64,000 nucleotides of DNA from Diphasiastrum complanatum (GCA_029204225.1 CM055109.1:49190599-49254598), one strand, 5' to 3'. Positions 1 through 11,957 are shown, counted from the stretch's first letter. Program-made: numbers and translations. The notes: generated by a model not told the origin, from the letters alone.

Positions 1-855
1 TTTAAACTAACAGCAGACTACAGAAGGAATATTGTGGCTCTTTCTCAATTGGACATTACAAAATATAGTCTAGATAATAGCCAAGAGGAGCAAGCTGGCT
101 AGCGACCTAGAGGAACCTCCAAAATTTGTGTCTGCAACATTTCTTCCAGAATTTTGGCCAAAATGCCTCTATTATAAAGGAAAAGGGGCAAAGTGTAAAG
201 TGTAATAGACTATGTATTGTGCTCTTTCACCATCCTTGGATTCATTAAAGATAAAGAGGTAAGTTTTCATCCTCGCCTATTGATAATAGATTGATTAACT
301 CTCATCCTAAATGGACAGAAAACTCAAGCATAAAATTCAGAATTGCCAACATAGGCAAGAAAAATTCATCAAACATTTGGAGGTCTACTTACCAAAGTAC
401 TACCACTATTCAATAGTTACAACTAGATTGAAATTGACTAAATTGGAATGAAGATTCACATAAACTTCAAAAATTCAAAACTTTCTGGAAAACATTTAAA
501 TCAAGCAAAGTATCAACAAAGAAAAAATTCATAAGTAAATAGCAAGGATGATGTGCTTTCACGTTTCAGCATAATTGCCATAAACTACCTTAAAGTTGCT
601 AGCATATCCCCTACTTTCCATAAATTATCTCATTAAATGATGTATTTGAAAACTTGTAACAATCTAACCTAAAATTCTTCTAAAACACCATAAAGAAAAA
701 ATGAATAAAACGTCAAATAAAATGACAATGTAACCCTTAACTGCCCAGTCATAGGTGCCTGCATTGTACACTTTGTAATCAACAGATGTAAGGCCAATAA
801 ATGCTCAAGCCATGCATACACCAATGCACACGCACGAATACATGCATCACCATCA
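1..855. other. AT-rich stretch, no gene seen
   Basis: No open frame of useful length, recognisable domain or RNA gene is visible here on either strand. The composition is AT-rich with short homopolymers, as in plant intergenic DNA. Confidence 0.5.
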
Positions 856-1009
856 AGGCATTTTTATGATAGCAAGGTGCTCTCCTTTATTCGAATACTC
901 ACCCAATGCTTTTGTTGTTATTACTTTTATAGGAGCTATGACGTCATTCTTCGCGGCAACCATTGGAATATTACAAAATGATTTAAAAAGGATCATAGCA
1001 TATTCGACC
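856..1009 (+). pseudogene. nad5: Nuclear copy of a mitochondrial nad5 fragment
   Basis: Translation of about 50 codons reads [14 protein letters not shown], then [20 protein letters not shown] and KRIIAYST. This is the conserved membrane core of NADH dehydrogenase subunit 5 of respiratory complex I. Homology begins abruptly at the GIFMIARC part and stops just after AYST, where the normal continuation (a Cys-Ser-Gln-Leu-Gly-type stretch) is replaced by unrelated sequence. A mitochondrial gene fragment this short, flanked by AT-rich nuclear-type DNA and retroelements, is best read as a nuclear mitochondrial insertion with no function. The reading frame inside the fragment is still open, so the transfer may be fairly recent or the piece is simply short. 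A chimeric assembly join is the main alternative. Confidence 0.85.
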
Positions 1010-2356
1010 AACATCATGTCAAAATAATTAGTCGTAAAAACTTCTTAATGAAAGTGTGGTCATACCAGCTGCACTCCCAGTGGTATGGTCATACCACTAC
1101 CAAAAATTCACTGTATAAGCCATTCCCCAATAAATTGAAAGATAGCAATGATCAAGAACATAGCTGAGGAAATATTGTGGGACTCTTTATATGGGCCTGG
1201 TGGGTAAATCTGGTTCACCCCTTTCTACCTCAACGAAACTGAGGATAAACAGAAATATTTGCCATGAATGAGCACTTCGGTGAAGCTAAATAATCAATCA
1301 AAATGGTTACTAGACTGCCCATATCGGCAAACAGAAATAATGGGTAGTGTTATATAGGCATTGAGGGAAGAAATCCCAGAGGGCTCACCATCACGAGAAA
1401 TAGTGACACCGCCCACTTCCACGGCAGAAGCCGCTGTAGACAACAACCTTTTGGAGGGATTGTCCCACCGCACACTGCTGGCCCTGGCCCTGGCCTTTGT
1501 CCCATTCCGCTGCAACTGCTTCAGACATCTGAGGATGTGCTTGCCGCTGCTCCACGACCACCACAGATCCCTCCTCCTCCCATTACATGCACAGCAAAAG
1601 CAATTGCTGGAGCAGTACAGAACTGTTGCTGCTGGTGCCGCTGCCGCTGTTGCTTTGTTAGCGCAGAAAAGATCAGTCGAGGAGAGGAGCGACGAGGAGT
1701 ATCTTTTTGCTTTGTTAGTGCAGAAAAGACGAGTGGAGAGAAGCGACCAGGAGGTGTAGGCCATCGCCATAGAGTCCAAGAATTTCTCTTTAGTGTTTTT
1801 TGTCAAGGATCATTCTTTTACATTTGTTGGCCTGGCTTATTGACACGGGCTCAGAAGCTAACCCCCGCACACATAGCTTCGCGACATGTGCATGACGGGC
1901 AGAGAAATGGGCAGTGGAGTACGCAGTGGAGTACGCAGGCGCCCAGGGAGCCTCAAAAACCGGGACGCACTCAGCCCCAACAGTCAGGATATACAAGCGA
2001 ACTAGCAACGCAATTTTGTTCTCTACCAGCATAGGAGGACGCAAAAGTAAAAGCGAGCGAAACTATTAGGATGATTAATGAATTTGATTAACATGTGATG
2101 TCCAGCGTAAAGAGCATAACAAAAGCATGGGAAAAGCTCACAAAAGTAACATGAATTAAAGCCAGCAAATATTCGCAAGTGTAAAATGAATTAAAGCCAT
2201 CGAATATTTACAAGTGAATGATACTTTGAAGTTTTCTGATATGCAGGATCATCGTTTAAGGTACCAATGTTTTCGGAACCCGAAGGGTGACCAACCAAGT
2301 TATTGCAAAGTTTCATGTTCTGAGATTTGTACATCTTGATATAAAAGTTCTCTAAT
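1010..2356. other. No supported gene; short local repeats
   Basis: Several overlapping open frames exist between 1294 and 2044 on both strands, but none resembles a known protein and they shadow each other. A near-palindrome built on GTGGTATG/CATACCAC lies at about 1060-1100. A sequence of the form TTTGTTAGNGCAGAAAAGA occurs twice about 57 bp apart (near 1655 and 1712). Two copies of a roughly 30-nt ATGAATTAAAGCCA-type repeat lie near 2150-2215. The GC-rich block 1370-2030 could be part of a decayed retroelement LTR; this is unproven. Confidence 0.4.
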
Positions 2357-2541
2357 CTATTTGCAATTGAATGATTTTTCTAGTATTTCTACATGAAATA
2401 GCAATTTCTTGGGTGGCTTTCGAGTGTGCTCTTGCACACGCCTATGGAAGTTGGTGGTTTGTCCAATGTAAACCATCTTGCCGACACGTGATGCTATTTT
2501 GTATAGTGTGATGTGCTTGTTCGCACCCTTTTCGAAGGGGG
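2357..2541 (-). pseudogene. GIY-YIG nuclease domain fragment
   Basis: The minus strand reads ITLYKIASRVGKMVYIGQTT followed by NFHRRVQEHTRKPPKKLLFH and VEILEKSFNCK, then a TAG stop. The order LYKI, VYIGQT, then an Arg-rich helix with HRR and EH matches the first half of the GIY-YIG endonuclease fold: two short strands with the Tyr pair, then the catalytic-helix Arg and His. The expected later catalytic Glu segment falls after the stop, where the same strand continues with further stops. It lies downstream, in minus-strand order, of the helicase pseudogene at 3822-5354. The two may belong to one decayed element, but the intervening frames are too broken to prove it. Homology is judged by eye. 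Confidence 0.6.
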
Positions 2542-3821
2542 AGGCGAGGGGTCTGCAAGAAAGATGTCATTTCCATTATCAAGTACTTCATGGTGGAAAA
2601 AGATTTGTGTTGAATTGAAGAACACAGATTGTAGTTGTGTATGCATACCTTTGTACTGGAAGATGGTGGTTGAGTTATTTGTTACGAGATTTGGAGATCC
2701 ACGGGCTGCTATTTGTCAGTATGCAATGGATATTTAGATGGACAATAAGCTGCATGTATAACATAATGTAATTTAGAGTCACTGAAAATGACAAACTTGT
2801 GAATCAATTGTTGCAATGAGTGGTGTGTCAAGGATCTCTCTCCCAAGGATTTTCAACACAAAATCAATGGAGATTGGGCCATTAATGAGGCGCGCCCCTG
2901 TTTCTGAGATGTGCCCAAGCTGCCTGCCAAGATCACTACTAATAGCATTCAATTCCACACTGGTCATCCCTCTCCAGTCAGAAATTGCGATATTATATCC
3001 AAAGTACAAATCTCGGATCGCATAATATCATTTGTCAGAGTGGGCTTTAAAATGCTGAATAGCAGCTCGATTTGTTTGTATTGAGGCTGGAATTGAAATC
3101 GCAAACAATTTGTAAAATGCTTTAGAAATCCTGGAAACACAACATAGAAATCATGCCATTTTCGTAAGTTGAAAATGCCAATAACAAATGTCAAAAAAAT
3201 GTGGACAAAAATAAAACAAATACAGTTTTGTACCTTCTATAGGATCTCCATGATGTTGATGCACATAAGCTTCTCTAGCATGTTTCTGCGTTGTAATAAA
3301 GGTGCTCATTGTGTAGCTACTGAGGAAGCCGTTTTTGTATTCGCTTCGGTTCAATCCCACATGCATTCAAAAGGAACATTTGACGTGTGGAGGAATAAAT
3401 ACGTACCGCTCTGAAGCCACACCTACTGATGTTTTTGTTTCCTCTTTCAGTTTGTGAAATAGCTATCAAAGAATTTGAGAATATCAATCATTGCAACAGA
3501 ATAGAATACAAAAAAGTTATGCCTATATTTTTTGGGACATTGCATTACATGAAAGAACATAATGGAAATGATGTACCTCTTCCGCCTCCATAATCTCATG
3601 TGCTGCCATGTTGATGACATGTTTTCAAACAGAAGGAAAAAATTGCAAAACATGTGCTTTACATATGGTACAAGAAAAATAAATTTTAAAAAATGCACAA
3701 ACCTGATTCAATTTTATGAAAGGCAAAAAGTTGAAGTTGTATTGATAGAGAGAAATCACATTAACAAAATGTTTTGTTGAGTTACAATAGGTGATATTGG
3801 ATCGAAATCATCAGGAGTCAA
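2542..3821 (-). other. Decayed minus-strand coding remnants, unrecognised
   Basis: Between the helicase and the GIY-YIG piece, the minus strand keeps patches of protein-like sequence. The clearest runs from about 3060 to 2779 and contains LYFGYNIAISDWRGMTSVEL and later GREILDTPLIATIDSQVCHF. I do not recognise a family. The patch could be the C-terminal part of the same ancient gene as the helicase, interrupted by stops and introns. Other open frames here (3151-3780, both strands) are AT-rich and look accidental. Confidence 0.35.
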
Positions 3822-5354
3822 TTTACGTGTGATAAATTTGTGTTCTCGTTTGATGACCTGAGACAACATCACAAAATGTTTTCTGAATGTCAAGTATGGC
3901 AGTGTCATGGATCATTGTGCCTTGGGATTTATGGGTTGTGATAGCATATGCCAATGTCAGTGGGAAGGTACATTTGTAGTTGATTTTTCAATCAAATCTA
4001 ATTTTGCGCACTGTGGATGGAGTAACTTTTATTTTTCTATTGGTTGCATCAAGTTTAATCGAAATAGAGTCTATTTCCTTAGCGTTTTTGGACCACACGA
4101 AGTCTTTGATTGTTCCAGTTGCTCCATTCACAACTCCGTTTTGTATGTCCAAATTTGCAAGAATCATGACATTTGCATTCTTCGCAATTTCCTCCAATTG
4201 GTGGAATGTACAATCTTCAAGCCATGATTTCAATTCCGTCTTGTCTGCTGCATTTGTTTTCATGGGCACTTTTGTAATGTCATTTTCTCAAAAGATTTTT
4301 TGCAATGCGTATTTGTTATATTTTCTTGCATTTTCTTTGTGTGTACATATGATTGTAACATCAGAGTTGATTATTTGCAAGATTTGATCTTCTAGAACAA
4401 TTTGTGTGTTCAACGTATTGTCGATCTCTTGCAATGTTGGTTTTCGAAATCTTATTGTTTAAAAAATGATAGGTATAAGATGTCAGATGAATGTCTAATT
4501 GAGTAGCTCAAATGCATTTGAGTGGCCATTTTCCAATATATAGATGTCGAAATGTGTGGAGCATAGATTTTCTGCTCGATGTTTGCACATTGTTGGCAAT
4601 TGTGCGTGATCACTGACTAATAATAAAAAAAAAATTTTAAAAGACACATTGCATGGATTGGATTTTATTTGATTTATTTGAGACACAACAAGATGCAAGG
4701 TTTGTGTGGTCATCATGGACATCTCGTCAATAAAATAAAATCAGTGGCAAGTATTGTTCTGAAACGTATGTCAATTGGCATTAAATTCCGTATATATAAG
4801 CCATTGACAGGGATGGAAAACATGTTGTGCATTGTTGTTGCACATTTGTTAAGTCTTGATGCAGCGGCACCAGTAGTAGCACAAAGCAATACAGATCTAT
4901 TCGCTTTCTCAAGCGAGTATGCTAGATACTTTACCAAATGTGTTTTTCCACTTCCAGACGTACCTGAAAGCACAAAAATACCCGAAGTCTCTAACATCAA
5001 AAGTGAATAGATATTTTCATATTCAATTGTCAATGAGGTATTTCTAAAAGATTCAAATTCGTGTAAAACACCCAATGCATCCTTGATATTTTTTGCCAAA
5101 GATGTCACGTTGTCGTCTGCTTGTTCAAAGACAACTTGAAATAGTGGATCACGATAAAATGATTTGTGTTGCAGTAGAATGTTCATGATCTGTTGTCGTT
5201 GCTCATCTTGAAGCATCTGTTTGTTTGTATAGTTGTCAATATGGCATTCAATATCTCTTTCATTTCGAATGATATCACGTAGTATGCATTCCGTGTAATA
5301 CGAGTCATCTGTGGAGACAAAGCTCAAAGCTCTCTTTCTTTTCAAAACTCGCAT
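3822..5354 (-). pseudogene. PIF1-like DNA helicase, broken
   Basis: The order of motifs on the minus strand is that of superfamily 1B PIF1 helicases, the type carried by Helitrons and by large DNA viruses. From 5354 the frame reads toward Walker A (GTSGSGKTHLVKYLAYSL), then motif Ia (LLCATTGAAASRLN). A frameshift near 4735 precedes Walker B (FIDEMSMM). A probable small intron or insertion, with a T-rich tract ending in AG, lies near 4620-4670. Motif III is SDHAQLPTM at about 4600. Next come ICTHKENARKYNKYALQ, then VMILANLDIQNGVVNGATGT at about 4150, and motif VI, FPLTLAYAITTHKSQGTM, at about 3925-3980. Stops and frame changes mean no intact enzyme. A nuclear host PIF1 paralogue is possible. 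A mobile-element helicase is more likely in this setting. Confidence 0.8.
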
Positions 5355-6364
5355 CTTTCTAGCAATATATTAAAAAAAAATCCTTCAGTTTGATATGCTG
5401 GATGGTAATTTGTGGATCTGACTATTCTTTTGTTTTTGTATAGATAGTATCCTAGCTGGTCAATATATAGCTATTTTTTAAGAGATCTTTTCTTTTTAGT
5501 CACAACGAATTGATGCCAATAGTTACAAAAAGTAATGGTTTCGAGGACTTCAAGCCTATAGGTGTAGATATCGATTGGATGCAGTAGGATTGTGTTGTTA
5601 AAACTCATATATTTGCGACACAATTCTTGTGGAGAGCTATCGATGTACTAGATTGCTTCGCTTCTCTTGATGATAGGGATTTGCAAACATATGAAGCTAA
5701 TTTTTGGTAATGATATTGGTTTTGTCAAAACATAACTAGATATCAATTTCAACACATTTTCATCTGATTGGTTCAATTATATTCTTTTGGCATCAGCTGC
5801 ATTCAGATTCAATGGTCCCATAGGTTTTGATTTCATTGCATATTTTAAAACATAGTATGACCAACCTGTGTTTTTGTGGCTAATACTAACAAATAAGCAA
5901 TAATGAACATGCCACAGTAAAATTGATGAAAAAGAGACAAGAGGAGGCTCAAGCACCTTCCCTCAAGCTATGCACCTTCCCAAAGGGAACACAAATGAAA
6001 TAGAGAGCAAGATAGCTTAATCTCAAAAGTGTTATTTACAATGCAAATACCTCTCCTTTTATGGCAAGGAGGGTCTTCCATAAGTGTCTACTAACTTATG
6101 GGACTAATCTGTTCCTAGCCTTTCTAAAACTTCTAACTTAGGATTTAGAACTTCAATTTTCTTAACTTAGGAAAACTTAAGATAAAATATTTCTAATCTT
6201 AAGTTTCCTAAGTCTAAGTTCTAAATCTAAGTTTAAGCCATTTTAGTATTATTTAAGCTTCTACTCATGGACTTACAAAACACATGCCATGGCTTGAGGT
6301 TTATTGACAGATACTCATACGTGGTCTTACAAAACACATGCCATGGAGTTTTATTATTATTTTT
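5355..6364. repeat. Intergenic DNA with a CTTAGG/CTAAG foldback
   Basis: No gene seen. At 6134-6232 two arms are nearly reverse-complementary. The left arm has AACTTAGGATTTAGAACTTC and AACTTAGGAAAACTTAAGAT; the right arm has AATCTTAAGTTTCCTAAG and AAGTTCTAAATCTAAGTT. They enclose about 10 AT-rich bases and could form a long hairpin, as in a MITE-like foldback. The phrase CTTACAAAACACATGCCATGG occurs at about 6270-6290 and again at about 6326-6346, a short direct repeat flanking a TATTGACAGATACTCAT segment. Confidence 0.45.
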
Positions 6365-7360
6365 TTATTTTCTCTGTGTTAGCACAATTGCTAACACCAT
6401 TTCTTCAGTATGAAAAAAGAGTAGGAAAAAACCTTTCATCACCGCCAATGACAACAAACAACCAACAAAAAATAATTGCTTCAAATGTAAAATGACAGAC
6501 TCAACAAAAAACTTAACAAACATTCGATTGTTTGTGGTTGGCTCCAAGGTCACCATCAATTCATCTAGCTTGTCTGGATCAATGCTCAAGTTTGTAGAAA
6601 AAATTGAAAGCAAATTCTTTGAAATAAGTTCTTTCGTTAACTCCTTATAAATTGCTTTTGAGTGATGTGCTTTATTTTTGGAGGCCTTTTTCATTACTAG
6701 AGTGTCAATTCTCTACATGTTTGTGTATGACCTGCGAGTACCAACTGGATGCTCATGATAGCCCACATGTATGACCATCCTTGTGTATCGAATGTCAGTT
6801 GGAATGCAGTAATAAATCTTAGCAGAACAATGCTTGATACAACAAACAAGATGATTGCAATGGTGGCACCTCAAACTTCCCATTCCAGTTGGAACTAGGC
6901 CAAACGGACACCTTGTTCTCACTGTCCCATTGATATTGTGAATTTTTCTTCTTGAATGATTGCCAGTAATTGCAGTTGTTATTTTGACATTTAAACAATC
7001 CTACACAAGAAGACACTCGCACTACACCTGGAAAACACTGCATGATAGAGGTAGTGTATCGAACCCAATTGTGGCAGTCATAAAATCTCTACATTCCCTC
7101 CATTCTTGATAGTCTTGAAGGTGAAAATTCGAACATGCAGTTGCCATTGTACTCTTTCGATAACTCATCCACCAAATTGTGGACTTGACTGTCCTCAATC
7201 AGTCTTCGAAGTTTGCTTGCAACTGGTAGACTCAGAAAGAGTTGCAATCGACAAACTTGATGTGGAAGGATTTTTTTTCTTTGGCATTGAGGTCATTTGA
7301 AAGATTTTCCTGCTCGTCCTCACTTGTAGTGGCAATCGTTAGATCTATTTGCTGATCCAT
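6365..7360 (-). pseudogene. Cys-rich protein remnant upstream of helicase
   Basis: An ATG at 7360 on the minus strand opens MDQQIDLTIATTSEDEQENL with an acidic start, then frameshifts. Downstream patches include CVGLFKCQNNNCNYW, GSLRCHHCNHLVCCIKHC and KIYYCIPTDIRYTRMVIHVG followed by YHEHPV. A final patch, KASKNKAHHSKAIYKELTKE, ends near 6365. The CxxxxC and CxxC pairs followed by HEHP look like metal-binding elements of a mobile-element-encoded protein. I do not recognise the family. Its position just upstream of the helicase on the same strand suggests one multi-domain gene or element. Several frameshifts make it non-functional as read. Confidence 0.4.
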
Positions 7361-7880
7361 TGTTTAAGAGAAATAGAAGTTATCTTACCAGACAATTAGA
7401 AATTGTTGTTTTACTCAACATTATCTGCTATGTACAAGTTTAATTTTATATCAGATCTGCAGTAGGTATATTAGTCACCTTAATAATCTTATGAGGGCCC
7501 AGACCTATAATTAGACATAAGAGCACTTGCATGGTGTTGACTACTATAATGCAAGAATAGGAGGTCAATAGCTTATATTTGGATTGCCAAGGGCAAGTGT
7601 CGCTTTTTCCCATCAGAAATAAAAAGTGGATGAAGATGGCCAACAATTATTCAAAACATATTCATCTTTAGGGGCCATCAAGGTTAAGAAGCCAAGTGGA
7701 TTTTTTCTATTCGACCAATGGCATGCTTTGATGCATTGGTATGGTTTTTAACTCCAAAGCATGTTTCCTTACAAGCTACTTTAATGCAATTACGTCCTCT
7801 ATAGATTATATAAATTAAATAACATAGGTATATAACATATAGAATATATAAGGTATAAGGTATATACATAAGTTATGTAC
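7361..7880. other. No gene seen; AT-rich
   Basis: No coding or RNA feature is supported. A block rich in TATA-type steps lies at about 7795-7870 and leads into the tandem repeat array. Confidence 0.4.
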
Positions 7881-9360
7881 CATCAAGGTATCAGCTCAGC
7901 ATACCTTCTTGGATTGATCGTTGGCTATCAATCCGAGAATGTTTTTTTTTTTTTCACAAAAATAATTTCGCTTTTTGCTTGAAGACGATTGGAGATCATA
8001 ACTCGACCTGCGCACTGAGCTTGCATAAATACAGATCTCAAAGTATCGACTGCAGTATCGATCAGGGTGAAGCATTGTGGTGCATTATCATGGTCTGAAC
8101 AATGAGCGAACATTCCCCATTCACGCCGAGTAGCTAGAAATCAGTATGAGGTATCACGTCAGCGTACCTTCTTGGATTGATCGTTGGCTATCAATCCGGG
8201 AATGTTTTTTTTTTTTTGTCATAATGATAATATCAAATATATGCTTTAGGGTCTGTTTGAAGACTGTTTGCTTGAAGAGTTGTTTTCTTGTGGATGATTT
8301 GTTTTCTTGGAGATGACTTGCTTCTTGAAGAGGAATTGAAAACTTTTTTCTTGAAGACAATTTGCTGGAGATCTTAACTCGGCCAACGCACATCTCGACA
8401 TACTCAGCCTACGCATATACTGACCTTAAAGCATTATCGTGTTCTGAACAGTAAGTGAACATTCCACATCAACGTCGAGTAGCAAGAACTCAGCATACCT
8501 TCATGGATTGATCGTTGGCTATCAATCCGGGAATGTTTTTTTTTTTGGTCAAAATGATAATTTCAAGTATATGCTTTATAATTTGTTTGAAGAGGAATTG
8601 AAAACTTGAAGTATATGCTTGAAGAGGAATTGAAGACGATTTGCTTCAACTTTTTGCTTGAGATCTTAATCTCGGGCTACGAACATCTTGACCTACTCAG
8701 ACAACGCAAATCAAACATATCTACTTCAATATGAAAGAAGACCTCGAAGTATCGACCACAGTAGCAACCAATGTGGAGCATTGTTGCGCATTATCATGGT
8801 CTGAACAGTAAGTGAACATTCCCCATCAACGTCGATTAGCAAGAAATCAGTACGAGGTATAAACTCAACATACCTTCCTAGATTGATCGTTGGCTATCAA
8901 TCCGGGAATGCTTTTTTTTTTTTGTCAAAATGATAATATCAAGTAGATGCTTTAGGGTTTTTTGAAGACTCGGGCTACGCACATCTCGACCTACTCAACC
9001 AGCACAAATCAAACATATCTACTTCAAGCTGCAAGAAGACCTCGAAGTATCGACTACAGTAGGAATCAGTGTGTAGCATTGTTGCGCATTATCGACTACA
9101 ATAGCAATCAGTGTGGAGCATTGTTGCGCATTATCGTGATCTGAACAGTAAGTGAACATTTCCCATCAATGCCGATTAGGAAGAAATCAGTACGAGATAT
9201 AAACTCAGCATACCTTCTTGGATTGATCGCTAGCTATCAATCCAAAAATGCTTTTTTTTTTTTTTGTCAAAATGATAATTTCAAGTATATGCTTTAGGAT
9301 TTGTAGATCATGAAAAAAAAAAAAGGCTAGCCTGGATTGATAGTCAGTGATCAACCCTGT
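7881..9360 (+). repeat. Degenerate tandem array of hairpin + T-run units
   Basis: The phrase GGATTGATCGTTGGCTATCA, continuing ATCC, occurs at 7911, 8174, 8505, about 8880 and (mutated) 9220, with a weaker version near 9336. Units are spaced 263, 331, 375 and 340 bp. Each phrase is an inverted repeat (GGATTGAT ... ATCAATCC, 8-bp stem, 8-nt loop). It is followed by a short G-rich spacer (GGGAATG or similar) and a run of 10-13 T. Other shared words are CAGCATACCTTC upstream, and ATCTCGACCTACTCA and GAACAGTAAGTGAACATTCC downstream. The array resembles a minisatellite or tandem SINE tails. A hairpin followed by T-run could terminate RNA polymerase III transcription from plus, or be a decayed poly-A tail read from minus. 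Confidence 0.7.
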
Positions 9361-9904
9361 CTACCTTTTTGAAACGCATGATATCATATGCAAACTCTGG
9401 ATTTTTATCAACTCAGCCACACTAATTTGAACCTTTCTAAAATGTAGGAATTCGAGTGTGGTAGGCTTGGCTTCAAAAATGTTATTTTCTTGGTTTTATG
9501 TTAGGGGAGCCTCTGCGGCCATATATACTCATCTTCATAAAACTTACGAAGTAGAACCTTTGTTATGTTGTAAAAGATGCTACTATCTAGATTGTATATG
9601 TAAGGATGTGATCTCATACGATGATGCATGTTGTCAAAGAACCATGAAAAAATAATGTCTTTTCTTTTTTGTGATTATGATGAATGTGCAGGAATAACTC
9701 ATGGCACCAAGGCTAAGAAAATAATGGGGATCGACTGACCTCAATGCTTCTACTCAATCTATAAATCTCAATGTGCACGAATCAGTTCTGGCAAGTGAGA
9801 TAGGTGGCTAGTTTATAACATGTAACCCATATGACAATATTAACTTTCTATGCTATTTAACTTACTCTTTGCTATTTAGTTTTTTGTAATTTTGTGAATT
9901 TTAG
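9361..9904. other. No clear gene; possible 5' exon material
   Basis: An open frame at 9458-9655 has some Cys residues but no recognised domain. It could be an early exon of the spliced gene that follows at 9905, or chance. Confidence 0.3.
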
Positions 9905-11957
9905 GTGATTTTGGAAGGGCTGCCACAAACGCTGGTAGAAGAGCTGGTGCAAGTGCCATTTTCTGAGGTTGCACATGAGACCGAAACATTAAAAAATGGT
10001 TGCAATGCCTGAACCTGAGTTGGAAGAAAAAAATGATGCAAATCGAAAAGGAAGGAAGAGATTGGGAGACGAGATAGGAAAGTTTCCTATGTCTTTCTAT
10101 TTGGATATGCTTTTTGTTACATTATCTCGTTTCAAGGTTTTGTGTGCATCTCCTTTGCCTTTGATTCCATTGTGTCGTATTTTTCCACATAAGGCCATTC
10201 GAACTGTGAATAGGCAGCAACTGAAAATGAAAGATGTATCAAAGTGGGATGGTTACAAGTGATATGCATGGTCAGATGTTTGTTTGCTGGGACGAAAATC
10301 ATAGGCTTTTAACTTGGATGGAGGTTATACATGAAGAATTTGAATCTGATATCAGTAAGCATGTTTGCGTTCAAGCTAGTTTCATTCAGCCAGATGCTCA
10401 GACATGCATGACGCTATTGTCATCTATGAATTGTATTAATAGGTATATGAAACCTTCTGCCATTCAGGAGAGTTATATTATATTCTGACTACAAATTTTA
10501 GAGTTTTTCAACATTGGATTTTTACTTATGTTTCGTTTGGGTAGGTTGAACGAAATTGGTGTGGTCAAGACTGAATTGGGAGATCAGCTTTATAGCGTCC
10601 GTCGACTTTGTGAATGTTCGATAGAATACTTTACAAGTACCTTTTCTGAAAGTGAGTTGGCGAAAGTGGAAAGCCTTAGGGCCATTGAGGTGAAGCGTGG
10701 AAATTTGACTCGCTTTATGCTAGCCCGTACTTTATATGAGGTATGCCTTTTAGACTTGTCTAATTCCAAAAAAGTTCCCTGATTTAAAATGGTTGCATTG
10801 TTATTCTTTCATTTGTTTTGTGCAACGAAAAATAATCTGTCTCGTATCTTTCATCATGCACATAATGATATAAATGGGGACTTGGCTGAAGCACGTCAAA
10901 AGTTTAATTCTGGACTGGACAAAGCACACAAGACTTTGAAGGAGGCGGAGGCAGCGGTGCACACCAAGTGGAATACAAAAATGGGTAAGATGCTTGGTAT
11001 CGTTAATCCATCGCTTGGCCCAGACTCGTTTGACTTAGTTACGAGCATTGAGAATTCAGAAATGGGTATTACTCTTGGCCTTAAAAAACTGCACCATCTT
11101 CAATGTTCCACAGTTGCAAATGAAGCCAAGTGTAAGTGGCTAAAGTGGTGCATGGGCTCGATATCTGGACAGTTTGGGATTCCAAAAGACTGATAAAGAT
11201 TTCCGACTGTGGGTAACCAAGGAAACTTGGCTGGAGCACTTACTAGATATGGCTATAAAAGTACTTCAAAAATGTTTGGCATTGAGTGAGTACCAATTCA
11301 AATCCAATCTCTCAGTTCGAGTTCAATGTGATGCTTTCCTTTGATTTTAGCGTAATCCAGCTTGATAATTTATTTGTGATGTGTAGGGCCATTGCATATC
11401 GAGGATGCTAAGTCACTCGAAGATTATTTTACAGACTTTAAACTACAATACAGAAAGAAGATGTTTGTGACAATTGAGCCAGATATGGAGTTGTCAAAGG
11501 GGGCAAAGGAGCAACCAGACATTAGGGGTAGTGCCAAAAGAGTGGTTTGGAGGTGACATGAACTGAAGTTTTACTTTCTTTATAGCAATACTTTGGTTTT
11601 GGTTTGATTGATCTTTTGTAGTGGTAGAATCACTAAAATGTTTGCAGGTATGTTGCCCACCTAGTCAGATTAGATAAATTGGACAAGATGCCCTCGTATT
11701 TCATGCTTTGGACTCAACGAGAAGACAAGGATACTTGTATGTATAGCGACCTTTACATTTAGTGAATGAAAAATTGGGAACAATCCATGGTGGATTGATT
11801 TTCCAGAAAATTCATGTCCTTCTGATAAGAAAGAATTTTATAGGTCGCATTCAAGAGGCACTTTGGACCCTCCTGCAGCTGAAGTTGAGGTACATAATAT
11901 AGAGATTGAGATGGGATCTGTGATTGAGACAAGATTGAATGATATTGATGTCTCGCT
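9905..11957 (+). pseudogene. Multi-exon gene of unknown function, cut by a copia LTR
   Basis: Coding patches alternate with AT-rich introns bounded by GT..AG. Examples are an exon from 9905 after TTTTAG, coding stretches around 9996-10262, 10528-10740 and 10870-11195, and exons at 11387-11552, 11648-11736 and 11807-11957. Peptides include GDEIGKFPMSFYLDMLFVTL, LGDQLYSVRRLCECSIEYFT, EARQKFNSGLDKAHKTLKEA, EDAKSLEDYFTDFKLQYRKK and YVAHLVRLDKLDKMPSYFML. I recognise no family. The coiled-coil-like KFNSGLDKAHKTLKEAEAAV stretch is the only structural hint. The last exon is interrupted at 11958, after ETRLNDIDVSL, by the 5' LTR of copia element 1, and no downstream continuation was found beyond that element. 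The gene is therefore probably dead, or itself part of a captured transposon. Confidence 0.5.

Noticed and set aside
812-1027. A 71-codon gene beginning [14 protein letters not shown]
   Set aside because: Its first 15 codons are unrelated low-complexity sequence. Only the nad5-derived core is meaningful, so it is a chance fusion.
1294-2044. Overlapping open frames of 84-170 codons
   Set aside because: No homology or consistent codon pattern is recognisable, and frames on both strands overlap almost completely.
7881-9360. Possible CRISPR-like array (repeated hairpin phrases at semi-regular spacing)
   Set aside because: Spacing is 263-375 bp, the intervening sequence is itself repeated, and the window is eukaryotic. 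It is a degenerate tandem repeat.
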